Source: Gottfriedia sp002574545
GTDB lineage: Bacteria; Bacillota; Bacilli; Bacillales; Bacillaceae_G
NCBI GenBank assembly: GCA_052180195.1
Contig: CP197469.1
Length of the DNA: 64,000 nucleotides
Reading direction: 5' to 3' (one strand)
Part shown: positions 50,583-60,216 of the stretch, piece after piece
How the letters are laid out: every line of letters starts with the position of its first letter
How positions within the stretch are numbered: position 1 is the first letter of the stretch
Position numbers and translations under genes: made by a program
Notes under the pieces: model-generated
Databases searched by the model: none
Told to the model about the DNA's origin: nothing
Seen by the model: only the letters and a program-made list of their open reading frames with translations

Positions 50583-52820
50583 TTATTTAGCTTCTTCAAC
50601 ATCGATTACTTGGTTTTTATCAAGTTGACGACCTTTAATAAATAACCAAATTTGTGAAGCGATAAAGATTGACGAATATGTTCCAACAACTAAACCTACT
50701 AATAATGCGATTGAGAAGTTTAAAATTGCATGACTTCCGAATAAAAGCAATGCAAGTACTGCTAATAATACAGTTAGTACTGTTTTAACAGATCGACCTA
50801 AAGTTTGGCGAATTGAATCATTTACAACTTCATTCAATTCTTCTCTAGTGCGAATTTTCTTCTTAAGCTTCATATTTTCGCGAACTCGGTCAAATGTAAC
50901 AATCGAGTCATTAATAGAATAACCGACAATCGTAAGAACCGCCGCGATGAATGTTATATCTACTTCTAATCTAAATATACTAAATACTACAACAATGAAG
51001 AATGCATCATGTAGTAGGGCAATTACTGAAGCAATTGCATAAGAGAATTGGAAACGTATTGATACGTAAAGAATAATACCTGCTGATGCGATGATCAGTG
51101 CTTTAATGGCATTACCTGCTAATTCTCTACCAACAATAGGATCAACCGTACTTACGTTTGGTTCTACCCCAAATTTAGTTGTAAAATCTTTTTTCAAATC
51201 ATTAATCTGATCTTTTGTTAATACACCTTTAAATACGATTGAACCTGTTTTTGCATCATTTGTCGAAACAGTAATACTTTCAGGCTTCAAGTTCATTTTT
51301 GAGATTTCATCATTAACAACTTGTTTTGTAACAGCTGATTTTGATTCAAATGTTACACGTGTACCACTTGCAAAATCAATTCCTAAATTTAATCGGAAAA
51401 TAGAAAGTAGAATACCCCCTATAATTACTATAACGATTGAAAAATAAACAAATTTTCGGCCAATGCTTACAAAATTGACTTTATCATATTTTGTAGGTGG
51501 ATGAGCTAGATTATGATTTAAACCAAGGATTTCACTTTGTTTTACACCAAACCATGTTTTCTTATTATTTAAGTAACGACTTTGAACTAATAAAGAAAGT
51601 AATAATCGAGTACCGAACACGGCAGTTAAAAAGCTTACTAAAATACTAACAATTAAACTTGTTGCAAATCCTTTTACAGAGCTTGTACCGAATGAGAATA
51701 ATACCGCAGCAGCAAGTAAAGTTGTAATATTCGCATCAAAAATCGTTCCAAATGAACGCTGATTACCTGCACGATACGCAGATGCAACTGATTTTCCTAG
51801 TTTAAGCTCGTCTTTCAATCTCTCAAAAGTGATAATATTGTTATCAACCGCAATACCAACACCAAGTATTAACGCCGCAATACCAGGAAGTGTTAATACT
51901 GCATTCATGCCGTCAAATACAAGTAATGTTACGTATGTATAAGCTATTAACATAATGCTTGCGATTAAACCTGGTAAGCGATAGAAATAGAGCATAAATA
52001 AGAAAATAACTGATACGCCAATAATTCCAGCAAAAATTGTTTCATTCAGAGCATCTGTACCAAATTTAGCACCGATTGATGTTGAATACATCTCTTCAAG
52101 TTGAACTGGAAGAGCCCCAGCATTTAATAAGTCTGAAAGTTCTTTTGCACTTTCAACTGTAAATGTAGAACCAACAATAGAAAGTGAATCATCGGTAAAT
52201 ACTTGATTTACACTTGCTGCAGATAAGAATTTAGGCTTTGCTTTTGCCGATTCCTTTTTAAAAGAGTCTTCTCCTTCTTTGAAATCTAACCAAATAACCA
52301 TCATATTATTTGGAGCACCCATATTTAACACTTTAGTTGTTACATCTTTAACCTTAGAAGCATCCTTGAATGTAATTGATACACTAGGCTTACCCATTTG
52401 GTCAAATGTTTGCTTTGAAGCGCCTTCTTTCAAATCCGCTCCAGTCATTAGAACCTTATCATTTACGTCACGAATTGTTAAGTTCGCTTCCGTAGAAAGA
52501 ATATCACGTGCCTTAGCTTGATCCTTTATACCAGCTAATTGTACACGAATACGATCTTTCCCTTCGATTTGAATATTTGGTTCACTTACTCCTAATACGT
52601 TTACACGTTTTTCAAGAGCTTTTGCTGTACTTACTAAAACATTTTTGTTTATTACGTCGCCTTTCTTAATCGGCTTAACTTTATAAAGTACCTCAAACCC
52701 ACCCTGAAGATCCAGACCAAGCTTAATCTTATTCGCGGTACCAAAGATAGTTGTGCCAATTACTGCTGCTAATACAGCAATAATTAAGAAGAAGGCAACA
52801 ATTCTGTTACGCTTCACCAT
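50583..52820 (-). CDS. secDF: Protein translocase SecDF fusion
   Basis: 745 residues, the fused SecD-SecF form typical of Bacillus, with twelve membrane helices. The SecD half has KLGLDLQGGFEVLYKV near the N-terminus, the P1 extracytoplasmic domain and GVGIAVDNNIITFERLKDEL. The SecF half repeats the layout with LGIDFASGTRVTFE and VGYSINDSIVTFDRVREN. The complex uses the proton gradient to pull exported proteins through SecYEG. It is transcribed alone. Confidence 0.96.
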   Translation of the reverse strand: MVKRNRIVAFFLIIAVLAAVIGTTIFGTANKIKLGLDLQGGFEVLYKVKPIKKGDVINKNVLVSTAKALEKRVNVLGVSEPNIQIEGKDRIRVQLAGIKDQAKARDILSTEANLTIRDVNDKVLMTGADLKEGASKQTFDQMGKPSVSITFKDASKVKDVTTKVLNMGAPNNMMVIWLDFKEGEDSFKKESAKAKPKFLSAASVNQVFTDDSLSIVGSTFTVESAKELSDLLNAGALPVQLEEMYSTSIGAKFGTDALNETIFAGIIGVSVIFLFMLYFYRLPGLIASIMLIAYTYVTLLVFDGMNAVLTLPGIAALILGVGIAVDNNIITFERLKDELKLGKSVASAYRAGNQRSFGTIFDANITTLLAAAVLFSFGTSSVKGFATSLIVSILVSFLTAVFGTRLLLSLLVQSRYLNNKKTWFGVKQSEILGLNHNLAHPPTKYDKVNFVSIGRKFVYFSIVIVIIGGILLSIFRLNLGIDFASGTRVTFESKSAVTKQVVNDEISKMNLKPESITVSTNDAKTGSIVFKGVLTKDQINDLKKDFTTKFGVEPNVSTVDPIVGRELAGNAIKALIIASAGIILYVSIRFQFSYAIASVIALLHDAFFIVVVFSIFRLEVDITFIAAVLTIVGYSINDSIVTFDRVRENMKLKKKIRTREELNEVVNDSIRQTLGRSVKTVLTVLLAVLALLLFGSHAILNFSIALLVGLVVGTYSSIFIASQIWLFIKGRQLDKNQVIDVEEAK

Positions 52821-52922
52821 GTTGTGAATTTCCTCCTCTAACTAGTTCAAGTTCTAGTACGAAAATGGTATATTGTCATTCTTATATTATACAAATGCAA
52901 TTTTTTTATTGTCAATTAATGG

Positions 52923-53201
52923 TTAAACTGACTCCCCAAACTGCCAAGTAGGTGATTTAAATGCTTCGATTCGAATATAATTCATATAATCGTTTACAGT
53001 TAATGAGAGTATGTCTTCTACCAGTTGAAAAAGCTTTGGTTCGTCCTCTTTCTTTCGCCATGATGTTCTTTCGAGGCATTCCCATAAGTCATCCTCACTG
53101 ACAGTATCGAATCCAAGCATTCTAAATTCATCCAGTTTACTTTCAATAACTACTTGTAGCATAGGTTTAAATTCCGCAGCTTGTTGATGAAAAGTCGACA
53201 T
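52923..53201 (-). CDS. comN: Post-transcriptional regulator ComN
   Basis: 92 residues. It resembles ComN (formerly YrzD): a helical protein with MLQVVIESKLDEFRMLGFDTVSEDDLWECLERTSWRKK and a C-terminal SLTVNDYMNYIRIEAFK. In B. subtilis ComN acts on comE operon mRNA and helps place competence genes at the division site. It is located between secDF and spoVB, as there. The start is at ATG 53201. Confidence 0.88.
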   Translation of the reverse strand: MSTFHQQAAEFKPMLQVVIESKLDEFRMLGFDTVSEDDLWECLERTSWRKKEDEPKLFQLVEDILSLTVNDYMNYIRIEAFKSPTWQFGESV

Positions 53202-53358
53202 ACTCTTCCCCCCTAATTTTCTGTATTTTTAGAAAAATGATTTTAGACCTTCACATTTCAATTACTAGATGTTGAACTAACTTGTCATGCTTGCCTACAT
53301 TTCTAGCATATATATAATTGTAAATCATTCTAGGCTGTTTGAGAAGGTGGTAAAAGTA

Positions 53359-54915
53359 ATGACAAAGCAAACGTTTTTAAGAGGAACGTTTTTTTTACTT
53401 ATTGCAGGGCTCATCACAAGAATATTAGGATTTTTTAATCGAATTGTAGTGGCAAGAATAATGGGAGAAGAAGGCGTAGGGTTATTTATGATGGCAGTCC
53501 CGACACTTTTTTTGGTCATGACGCTTACACAGCTCGGCCTACCGATTGCCATTTCAAAATTAATTGCAGAAGCAGTTGCCCAAAATAGACAAGATCGGAT
53601 TAAAAAGATTTTAGCGATTTCTATGTCAATCACTGGCGTATTAAGTATTATATTTACAACAGCAATGATCTTTTTATCCCCTTTTATTGCTAAAAACTTA
53701 TTAACGGATGATAGGACTATGTACCCTTTAATTGCCATCGCTCCTGTTGTTCCAATTATCGCAATCTCATCTGTTTTACGCGGATATTTTCAAGGCGTTC
53801 AGAATATGCGTCCATCTTCATTTTCCCAAGTTATTGAACAAGTTGTACGAATCGTACTAGTTGCAGTTTGTACTAAAACTTTTTTACCATATGGAGTTGA
53901 ATTTGCCGCTAGTGGCGCCATTATTTCTTCTGTATTAGGTGAATTAGCCTCTTTAATTTATATGCTGTATGTTTTTAAGAAAGAAAAAAACGCAAAGTTC
54001 ATTTCTGGTTTTAAGAACAATATTAAAGATGGTAGAAAAACGCTTAGCGACCTATTAAGTATTGCACTACCAACAACTGGAAGTCGATTAATTGGTTCAA
54101 TATCAATGTTTTTAGAACCAATCGTTGTCTCACAAAGTTTAGCGATTGCAGGGGTTACCGCAGCTGTTGCAACTAAACAATATGGCTTACTTGCAGGATA
54201 TGCTTTACCTCTATTACTTTTACCAGCGTTTATTACTTATGCACTATCTACTTCACTTGTGCCAGCGATTAGTGAAGCTATGGCCAAAAAAGATCGTGTA
54301 ACGGTTGAAAGAAGATTACAGCAAGCATTACGCTACTCAATGATTGCTGGTGGTTGGTCTGTTGTCATTTTATACGTCTTTGCTTCCCCAATTTTAACAT
54401 TAATGTATAAAAGTGACCAAGCTACGAATTTTATATACCTTTTAGCACCTTGCTTTATTTTTTACTATTTCCAAGGACCACTACAGGCTGTCTTGCAGGC
54501 ACTTAATCTTGCAAATTCAGCCATGATCAATAGCTTTGTTGGTTCAGTCATTAAAATCGCTAGTATATTATTACTAGCTACAAGTCCAAAGTTTGGTATT
54601 AACGGTGTTGCCTTAGCCATGAATATTAGTATCGTAACAATAACAGTTCTTCATTATTTCACTGTTTTAAAGGCTATCAATTTTTCAATTTACGTTAAGG
54701 ATTACATTTATTGTCTAATCATTTTAGGTATTTGTGTTTACGTCGGGAAGTTCATTAAAGAATACGTAGTTTTTTCTTCTTCATTATTAGTACAAACCTT
54801 AGCAAGTATTTCTGTTGTTACATTAATGTATATCTTATTAACTTTATTATGTAACCTAGTTAAAAAGGATGAGATCATCCGAATCCCATTTTTTAAAAAG
54901 TTAATGACAAGATAA
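53359..54915 (+). CDS. spoVB: Stage V sporulation protein B (MOP-superfamily flippase)
   Basis: 518 residues with about fourteen membrane helices of the polysaccharide-transporter (MVF/MATE-like) fold: GTFFLLIAGLITRILGFFNRIVVARIMGEEGVGLFMM at the start and SFSQVIEQVVRIVLV in the middle. SpoVB supports spore cortex synthesis, probably by moving lipid-linked precursors. The frame opens earlier, but AGAAGGTGG sets ATG 53359. CATATATA at 53307-53314 resembles a SigE -10 box, a weak match. It is the only plus-strand gene in this part. Confidence 0.93.
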   Translation: MTKQTFLRGTFFLLIAGLITRILGFFNRIVVARIMGEEGVGLFMMAVPTLFLVMTLTQLGLPIAISKLIAEAVAQNRQDRIKKILAISMSITGVLSIIFTTAMIFLSPFIAKNLLTDDRTMYPLIAIAPVVPIIAISSVLRGYFQGVQNMRPSSFSQVIEQVVRIVLVAVCTKTFLPYGVEFAASGAIISSVLGELASLIYMLYVFKKEKNAKFISGFKNNIKDGRKTLSDLLSIALPTTGSRLIGSISMFLEPIVVSQSLAIAGVTAAVATKQYGLLAGYALPLLLLPAFITYALSTSLVPAISEAMAKKDRVTVERRLQQALRYSMIAGGWSVVILYVFASPILTLMYKSDQATNFIYLLAPCFIFYYFQGPLQAVLQALNLANSAMINSFVGSVIKIASILLLATSPKFGINGVALAMNISIVTITVLHYFTVLKAINFSIYVKDYIYCLIILGICVYVGKFIKEYVVFSSSLLVQTLASISVVTLMYILLTLLCNLVKKDEIIRIPFFKKLMTR

Positions 54916-54935
54916 GTGACCAAGGGAATAGACAA

Positions 54936-54973
54936 TAACAGAACCACAAAGTACTTAATACTTTTGTGGTTTT
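54936..54973 (+). terminator. Terminator of spoVB
   Basis: AACCACAAA pairs with TTTGTGGTT around a loop holding AGTACTTAATACT-like inner pairs, followed by T's. Confidence 0.8.
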
Positions 54974-55069
54974 ACGTTGTTGAAAAAAGAATTTGTCAAT
55001 TAAATTGTTGTATGATCATTGATAGATAAGATGTGTCCCGTTGATTTCATATAACCTTTAGATACTGCA

Positions 55070-55720
55070 TCATTCGTCTTTCTTATCAAAGAAAATTTCT
55101 TCGCCTCGTAAGCTACAATAAGATACTTGATTAAAGTCATCATAGCCATGTTTTTTTAGCTGTTCTAATAACCATTTTTTATCTTTATTATACTCTTTTA
55201 AATTATCTTCTTGAACGGTACCATCTAATATTAACGGAAATGTGAGTGAACTATAGTTAAGATCACCGTTTATTTCTTTTTTAAATATTGATAATTTGCC
55301 TGTAGGCTCTAGTAATGCATAATCGACATCTCTTACATCTCCAATATCTTTCTCCCTTAGTTGTAGTAAGAGGTCATCAAATGTGTACCTCTGTTTTTTC
55401 ATCTCTTTCTCAAGTATTTTACCTTTGCTAATAATCAATACTGGATGTCCATCTAATACTTTTCTGAACACAACACTTTTTAACGAGATTAAAGAAAAAA
55501 TTATTTGGATAGCCACAATTAAAAACATTGGATAAATAACTTTTATAATTGGTTCATTGTGGGTTTCAATTCCGATAGCTGCTATTTCAGTTAACAATAT
55601 ATAAACAACTAAATCTAATAAGCTTAACTCTCCAATTTCTCTTTTTCCCATTAATCGAAAGAATAACGCAATAATTAAATAGATTGAAATGGTACGAATC
55701 GTCATTGAACCTAATTCCAT
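55070..55720 (-). CDS. yrbG: DUF421 membrane protein (YrbG type)
   Basis: 216 residues. Three N-terminal helices (about 10-85, with RLMGKREIGELSLLDLVVYILLTEIAAI) precede a cytosolic DUF421 domain. The domain has GHPVLIISKGKI, RYTFDDLLLQLREKDIGDVRDVDYALLEPTGKLSIFKK and a YetF-like C-terminus. Members are linked to spore or envelope functions; the activity is unknown. It lies between spoVB and yrzE, as in B. subtilis. GTGAGGG before ATG 55720 supports that start rather than the earlier frame opening. Confidence 0.85.
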   Translation of the reverse strand: MELGSMTIRTISIYLIIALFFRLMGKREIGELSLLDLVVYILLTEIAAIGIETHNEPIIKVIYPMFLIVAIQIIFSLISLKSVVFRKVLDGHPVLIISKGKILEKEMKKQRYTFDDLLLQLREKDIGDVRDVDYALLEPTGKLSIFKKEINGDLNYSSLTFPLILDGTVQEDNLKEYNKDKKWLLEQLKKHGYDDFNQVSYCSLRGEEIFFDKKDE

Positions 55721-55940
55721 TTTACTTACCCTCACATCCAAAAACTTGTTAATTTTAAAAAAATGTTCCTTAGCGCTTAACACTTGAAAATATGAGTACG
55801 AATACTACAATTTTCCACTAAGAAAATAATATAGTAGAAATTTGTTCATAATTTTACTATTTGTAATTGCCCTATAAGTATTCTAAAAATCCATCTCATG
55901 AATATGCTTGTATTAAAAGAGTGTACAAGGGGGAATATGA

Positions 55941-56324
55941 ATGAAAAAAACAGCTGTAGCTGTCTCTTTTGGCTTTTTAACTATTCTACTTTTAGTATTG
56001 TCAATTAGTTTAATTTTATCATTACTACTTAAACTAACTTCACTTACAGAAGCAAGTGTCACAACAACAACTCTGATCCTATCATTTATCGTTATGTTAA
56101 TTGGTGGTTTTGTTACAGGAGCGAAAGGGAAAGAAAAAGGTTGGATTCTTGGCTTATTAACGAGTGGAGTATATTCTATTTTTGTATTTTTTGTACAGTT
56201 TCTTGGCTATGATCGAACTTTTTCACAGGAACAACTTATGTATCATGGTATTTTCTTAGGGGTTTGTATGTTAGGGTCTATTTTTGGAGTGAATGCTGCA
56301 AGTAATAAATCTTATAATAAATAA
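55941..56324 (+). CDS. yrzE: TIGR04086 family membrane protein (YrzE type)
   Basis: 127 residues with four membrane helices. FIVMLIGGFVTGAKGKEKGWILGLLTSGVYS in the middle is characteristic of the YrzE/TIGR04086 family of unknown function. It is usually found between yajC and yrbG, as here. A strong GGGGGAATATGA leader contains the ribosome site before the ATG at 55941. It converges with yajC across a strong terminator. Confidence 0.82.
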   Translation: MKKTAVAVSFGFLTILLLVLSISLILSLLLKLTSLTEASVTTTTLILSFIVMLIGGFVTGAKGKEKGWILGLLTSGVYSIFVFFVQFLGYDRTFSQEQLMYHGIFLGVCMLGSIFGVNAASNKSYNK

Positions 56325-56385
56325 TCAGTCTGATCATTCATTATTTGTCTAAACACTTCGGACATTAATTCCTTACAAAATAAAC

Positions 56386-56421
56386 AAAACGCTAGTTTCC
56401 AAACGGAACTAGCGTTTCTTA
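56386..56421. terminator. Bidirectional terminator between yrzE and yajC
   Basis: AAACGCTAGTT(T) pairs with (G)AACTAGCGTTT around a short loop, with flanking A/T tracts. Confidence 0.88.
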
Positions 56422-56439
56422 CGACACAATTAATTAAAA

Positions 56440-56712
56440 TTAAGCTTGTGTTCTTGTTTCACGAATAGCGTTTCTTTCAAATACCATACGTGATCCATCA
56501 GCAGTTTTTAATGTAATTGTATTATTTTCTTCGTTAACAGCATCAACTAAACCGTGTAATCCACCGATTGTTACAACCATATCGCCTTTGCTAATTCCAG
56601 CTTGCATAAGAGCTGTTTGCTTTTGACGTTTTTGTTGTGGACGGATTAGTAAGAAGTAGAAAACTATAAACATTAATATTAGAGGTAAAATCCCCATTAA
56701 ACCATTGCCCAT
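56440..56712 (-). CDS. yajC: Preprotein translocase subunit YajC
   Basis: 90 residues. One N-terminal membrane helix (about 4-24) is followed by the typical FLLIRPQQKRQKQ and a small beta domain (ISKGDMVVTIGGLHGLVDAVNEENNTITLKTADG). YajC joins the SecDF-YajC accessory complex; secDF itself is at 50583. It is the last gene of the bofC-ruvAB-queA-tgt-yajC series. Confidence 0.95.
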   Translation of the reverse strand: MGNGLMGILPLILMFIVFYFLLIRPQQKRQKQTALMQAGISKGDMVVTIGGLHGLVDAVNEENNTITLKTADGSRMVFERNAIRETRTQA

Positions 56713-56739
56713 CTAAATCTTCCTTTCTCTATGTAAATT

Positions 56740-57879
56740 TTAGAAGTTCCTAGCGTTCGGCTTATTAAAACCGTATTGTTCAAAAAACTCTTCTCGGAAA
56801 TCACCTAAACGGTCTTCGCGGATTGCTTGGCGAACTTGTTCCATTAATTGTAACAGAAAATGTAAGTTATGGTAAGTAGTCAATCGCATTCCAAACGTTT
56901 CTTCGCATCGGATTAAATGACGGATATATGCTCTTGTATAGTTTTTACATGCATAACAATCACAATTAGGATCTAATGGAGTATAATCCTCTGCATATTT
57001 TGCATTCTTAATAACTAATCGACCTTCACTAGTCATACATGTACCATTTCGAGCGATACGCGTTGGAAGTACACAGTCAAACATATCTACTCCTCGTATT
57101 GCGCCATCAATTAATGAGTCAGGAGAACCTACACCCATTAAGTATCTTGGTTTATCCGTTGGTAGTAAAGGAGTCGTAAATTCTAAAACACGATTCATTA
57201 CATCCTTTGGTTCACCAACTGATAATCCACCAATTGCATAACCTGGGAAATCTAAAGAAACTAAATCTCTTGCAGATTGTTTACGAAGTTCTTCGTATTC
57301 TCCACCTTGTACAATACCAAATAATCCTTGATCCTCTGGTCTTTCGTGAGCATTTAAACAACGCTCTGCCCATCTGCTAGTTCTTTCAACTGAACGTTTC
57401 ATATAATCATACTCAGCAGGATATGGTGGACACTCATCAAATGCCATCATAATATCAGAACCTAATGCATTTTGAATTTCCATCGCCTTTTCAGGTGAAA
57501 GGAATAATTTATCGCCATTTAAGTGATTTCTGAAATGTACGCCTTCTTCTTCTATTTTTCGGAATTGACTTAAGCTAAATACTTGGAATCCACCTGAATC
57601 AGTTAAAATTGCACGATCCCAGTTCATAAATTTATGTAAGCCACCTGCTTTTTTAATAATCTCATGACCAGGTCTTAACCATAAATGATAAGTATTACTT
57701 AAAATAATACCAGATCCCATTGCTTTTAAATCTTCAGGAGCCATTGTTTTAACAGTGGCTAATGTTCCAACAGGCATAAATGCTGGAGTTTCAAATGAAC
57801 CATGTGGAGTATGGACAATTCCTAATCTCGCACCTGTTTGCTTACAAGTTTTAATATGTTCATAACGAATTGCTGTCAT
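56740..57879 (-). CDS. tgt: Queuine tRNA-ribosyltransferase (tRNA-guanine transglycosylase)
   Basis: 379 residues. It swaps guanine for preQ1 at position 34 of GUN-anticodon tRNAs. The catalytic Asp is in ILTDSGGFQVFSLS, the second in MGVGSPDSLIDGAIRGVDMFDCVLPTRIARNGT. The zinc site is CDCYACKNYTRAYIRHL. It lies 20 bases downstream of queA, whose product performs the next step. Confidence 0.97.
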   Translation of the reverse strand: MTAIRYEHIKTCKQTGARLGIVHTPHGSFETPAFMPVGTLATVKTMAPEDLKAMGSGIILSNTYHLWLRPGHEIIKKAGGLHKFMNWDRAILTDSGGFQVFSLSQFRKIEEEGVHFRNHLNGDKLFLSPEKAMEIQNALGSDIMMAFDECPPYPAEYDYMKRSVERTSRWAERCLNAHERPEDQGLFGIVQGGEYEELRKQSARDLVSLDFPGYAIGGLSVGEPKDVMNRVLEFTTPLLPTDKPRYLMGVGSPDSLIDGAIRGVDMFDCVLPTRIARNGTCMTSEGRLVIKNAKYAEDYTPLDPNCDCYACKNYTRAYIRHLIRCEETFGMRLTTYHNLHFLLQLMEQVRQAIREDRLGDFREEFFEQYGFNKPNARNF

Positions 57880-57899
57880 TTTTCGATTCCTTTCAATTC

Positions 57900-58928
57900 T
57901 TAAAGTATTAACATTGCATCGCCAAAGCTAAAAAAGCGATATTTTTGATCTACTGCTTCTTTATAAGCAGATAAAACTGGTTCTCTTCCAGCTAATGCAC
58001 TAATCAGCATAATTAAAGTTGATTTTGGTAAATGGAAGTTCGTAATCATCCCGTCTATTCCCATAAATCTATATCCTGGGAAAATGAAGATAGACGTCCA
58101 ACCACTAGCCCCTACAAACTTACCGTTATTAGCTGTAGCAATCGTTTCAACTGTACGAGTAGAAGTTGTTCCAACAGTAATGATTCTACCACCGTTTGCT
58201 TTTGTTTCATTTAACAGTTTAGCCGTTTCATCAGACATATAGTAGTATTCCGAGTGCATATCGTGTTCTTCAATCGATTCTACACTTACTGGTCTGAATG
58301 TACCTAACCCTACATGCAATGTAATAAATGCTAACTTTACACCTTTTTCTTGAACTTTCGCTAAGAGTTCCTTTGTAAAATGCAAACCTGCTGTAGGCGC
58401 TGCCGCTGAACCAATTTCTTTAGCGAACACAGTCTGGTAACGATCTCTATCTTCTAATTTTTCTTTAATATATGGAGGAAGTGGCATTTCACCTAGTTGG
58501 TCTAAGATTTCATAAAAAATTCCATCATATTGGAATTTTAATTTTCTTCCACCTTGATCACTAGTTCCTACACATTCCGCCTTTAATCTGCCATCTCCAA
58601 ATGAAATAATTGTACCTTCTTTTACTCTTTTAGCAGGCTTAACTAATGTTTCCCATACATCCTGCTCTTCTTGTTGCAGTAATAATACTTCTATTTGGGC
58701 ACCTGTATCTTCTTTCACACCAAATAGTCGAGCAGGCATGACTTTTGTCTCGTTTAAAACTAAACAATCGCCTTCTTGTAAGTAATCTAACACATCTGGA
58801 AACTGTTTATGCTCAACATTTCCAGACTCTTTATGTAATACCATTAGTCTCGATGCTTCTCTGTCCAACAAAGGAGTTTGAGCAATCAATTCTTCAGGTA
58901 AATCAAAATCAAATAAATTTACATCCAT
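57900..58928 (-). CDS. queA: S-adenosylmethionine:tRNA ribosyltransferase-isomerase
   Basis: 342 residues. It moves the ribosyl part of SAM to preQ1-tRNA, forming epoxyqueuosine. The family motifs are FDFDLPEELIAQTPLLDREASRLMVL at the start, LNETKVMPARLFG, PTAGLHFT, HVGLGTFRPV and TNFHLPKSTLIMLISALAG. The frame opens 17 codons earlier; the GAGGTG site places the start at ATG 58928. It follows the DUF2905 gene and precedes tgt. Confidence 0.97.
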   Translation of the reverse strand: MDVNLFDFDLPEELIAQTPLLDREASRLMVLHKESGNVEHKQFPDVLDYLQEGDCLVLNETKVMPARLFGVKEDTGAQIEVLLLQQEEQDVWETLVKPAKRVKEGTIISFGDGRLKAECVGTSDQGGRKLKFQYDGIFYEILDQLGEMPLPPYIKEKLEDRDRYQTVFAKEIGSAAAPTAGLHFTKELLAKVQEKGVKLAFITLHVGLGTFRPVSVESIEEHDMHSEYYYMSDETAKLLNETKANGGRIITVGTTSTRTVETIATANNGKFVGASGWTSIFIFPGYRFMGIDGMITNFHLPKSTLIMLISALAGREPVLSAYKEAVDQKYRFFSFGDAMLIL

Positions 58929-59015
58929 TTCTATACACCTCATAAATTTCAGAGGTAAGGAGAAAGGGAGAGTATGCACTATTCCCTATTCCAAACTCTA
59001 TTTATTCGTACTCTT

Positions 59016-59213
59016 TTATTTTCTCCCAAATAATGAAAAAATAAGTGAAAGTAAAATACTGATAATAATACATGTTACAATCGGAAAGTAAAACGATACA
59101 TTTCCTTTTTTAATAAAAATATCGCCTGGTAGTTTCCCTACAAATCGAATAAACAATCCAACAACTAATAAGATAATTCCTAATGTAATTAGAATTTTTG
59201 ACAGATCAATCAT
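59016..59213 (-). CDS. yrzS: DUF2905 small membrane protein (YrzS type)
   Basis: 65 residues with two membrane helices (about 7-25 and 42-60) around the conserved loop FVGKLPGDIFIKKGNVSFYFP, which defines DUF2905. Function unknown. Its ATG overlaps the ruvB stop by four bases, so it is translationally coupled to ruvB. queA follows. Confidence 0.9.
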   Translation of the reverse strand: MIDLSKILITLGIILLVVGLFIRFVGKLPGDIFIKKGNVSFYFPIVTCIIISILLSLIFSLFGRK

Positions 59214-60211
59214 TGATTTGGCACCTGCAATCCAAAATGTTTGTATGTTAAATCAGTTACAATTCGTCCTCTAGGTGTCCTCTGAAGAAATCCAATTTGA
59301 AGTAAATATGGCTCATAAACATCTTCAATCGTTTGTGACTCTTCCCCGATCGAAGCTGCAATCGTATCAACCCCAACAGGTCCGCCTTTAAATCGCTCAA
59401 TAATAGCTAGTAACAATTTATGATCGATATGGTCTAGACCTGCTTCATCTACCTGCATTTGGATTAATGAGTCTTTTGCTATTTCAAAGGTAATAATTCC
59501 ACTCCCTTGAACTTGTGCAAAATCCCTAACTCTTCGTAATAAACGGTTTGCAATTCGAGGTGTTCCACGAGATCTTCTAGCTACCTCTAGGGCAGCATCA
59601 TTTTCAATTTCCATTCCAAATAATTCTGCTGTCCTTTTAACGATCAATGCTAGCTGTTCAACTGTATAAAATTCTAATCGATTTAATACGCCAAAACGAT
59701 CTCTAAGTGGTGAAGAAAGGAGACCAGCTCTAGTTGTTGCACCTATTAAAGTAAATGGTGGCAAATCAATTCTTACCGACCTAGCAGTTGCATCCTTTCC
59801 AATTACGATATCAAAGAAAAAGTCTTCCATTGCTGGGTAAAGTACTTCTTCTACAGTTCGTGGCAATCGGTGAATTTCATCGATAAACAATACATCACCT
59901 GGTTGAAGTGAAGTCAAAATAGCTGCTAAATCTCCAGGACGCTCAATTGCTGGTCCTGAAGTCGTTTTGAATCCAACACCTAGTTCATTCGCAATAATCG
60001 CTGCTAAAGTGGTTTTACCTAATCCAGGAGGACCGTATAATAGAACATGGTCTAAAGACTCATTTCGCATTTTTGCAGCTTCAATAAAAACTTGCAAATT
60101 CTTTTTAACTTTATCTTGCCCAATATATTCCCTTAATGATTGAGGCCTTAGTGAAAGCTCTTGATCAAGTTCCTCTCCACTACTTTCACTTGATAAAATT
60201 CGGTCATCCAT
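59210..60211 (-). CDS. ruvB: Holliday junction branch-migration ATPase RuvB
   Basis: 333 residues. Walker A is GPPGLGKTT, Walker B FIDEIHRL, sensor 1 IGATTRAG and the arginine finger is in SPLRDRFG. A C-terminal winged helix follows (about 260-333, GGPVGVDTIAASIGE). Hexamers drive branch migration with RuvA. The frame begins with a GTG (60220) inside the ribosome site; ATG 60211 gives MDDRILSSE, like B. subtilis RuvB. ruvA ends just before it. Confidence 0.97.
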   Translation of the reverse strand: MDDRILSSESSGEELDQELSLRPQSLREYIGQDKVKKNLQVFIEAAKMRNESLDHVLLYGPPGLGKTTLAAIIANELGVGFKTTSGPAIERPGDLAAILTSLQPGDVLFIDEIHRLPRTVEEVLYPAMEDFFFDIVIGKDATARSVRIDLPPFTLIGATTRAGLLSSPLRDRFGVLNRLEFYTVEQLALIVKRTAELFGMEIENDAALEVARRSRGTPRIANRLLRRVRDFAQVQGSGIITFEIAKDSLIQMQVDEAGLDHIDHKLLLAIIERFKGGPVGVDTIAASIGEESQTIEDVYEPYLLQIGFLQRTPRGRIVTDLTYKHFGLQVPNQ

Positions 60212-60216
60212 TCCCA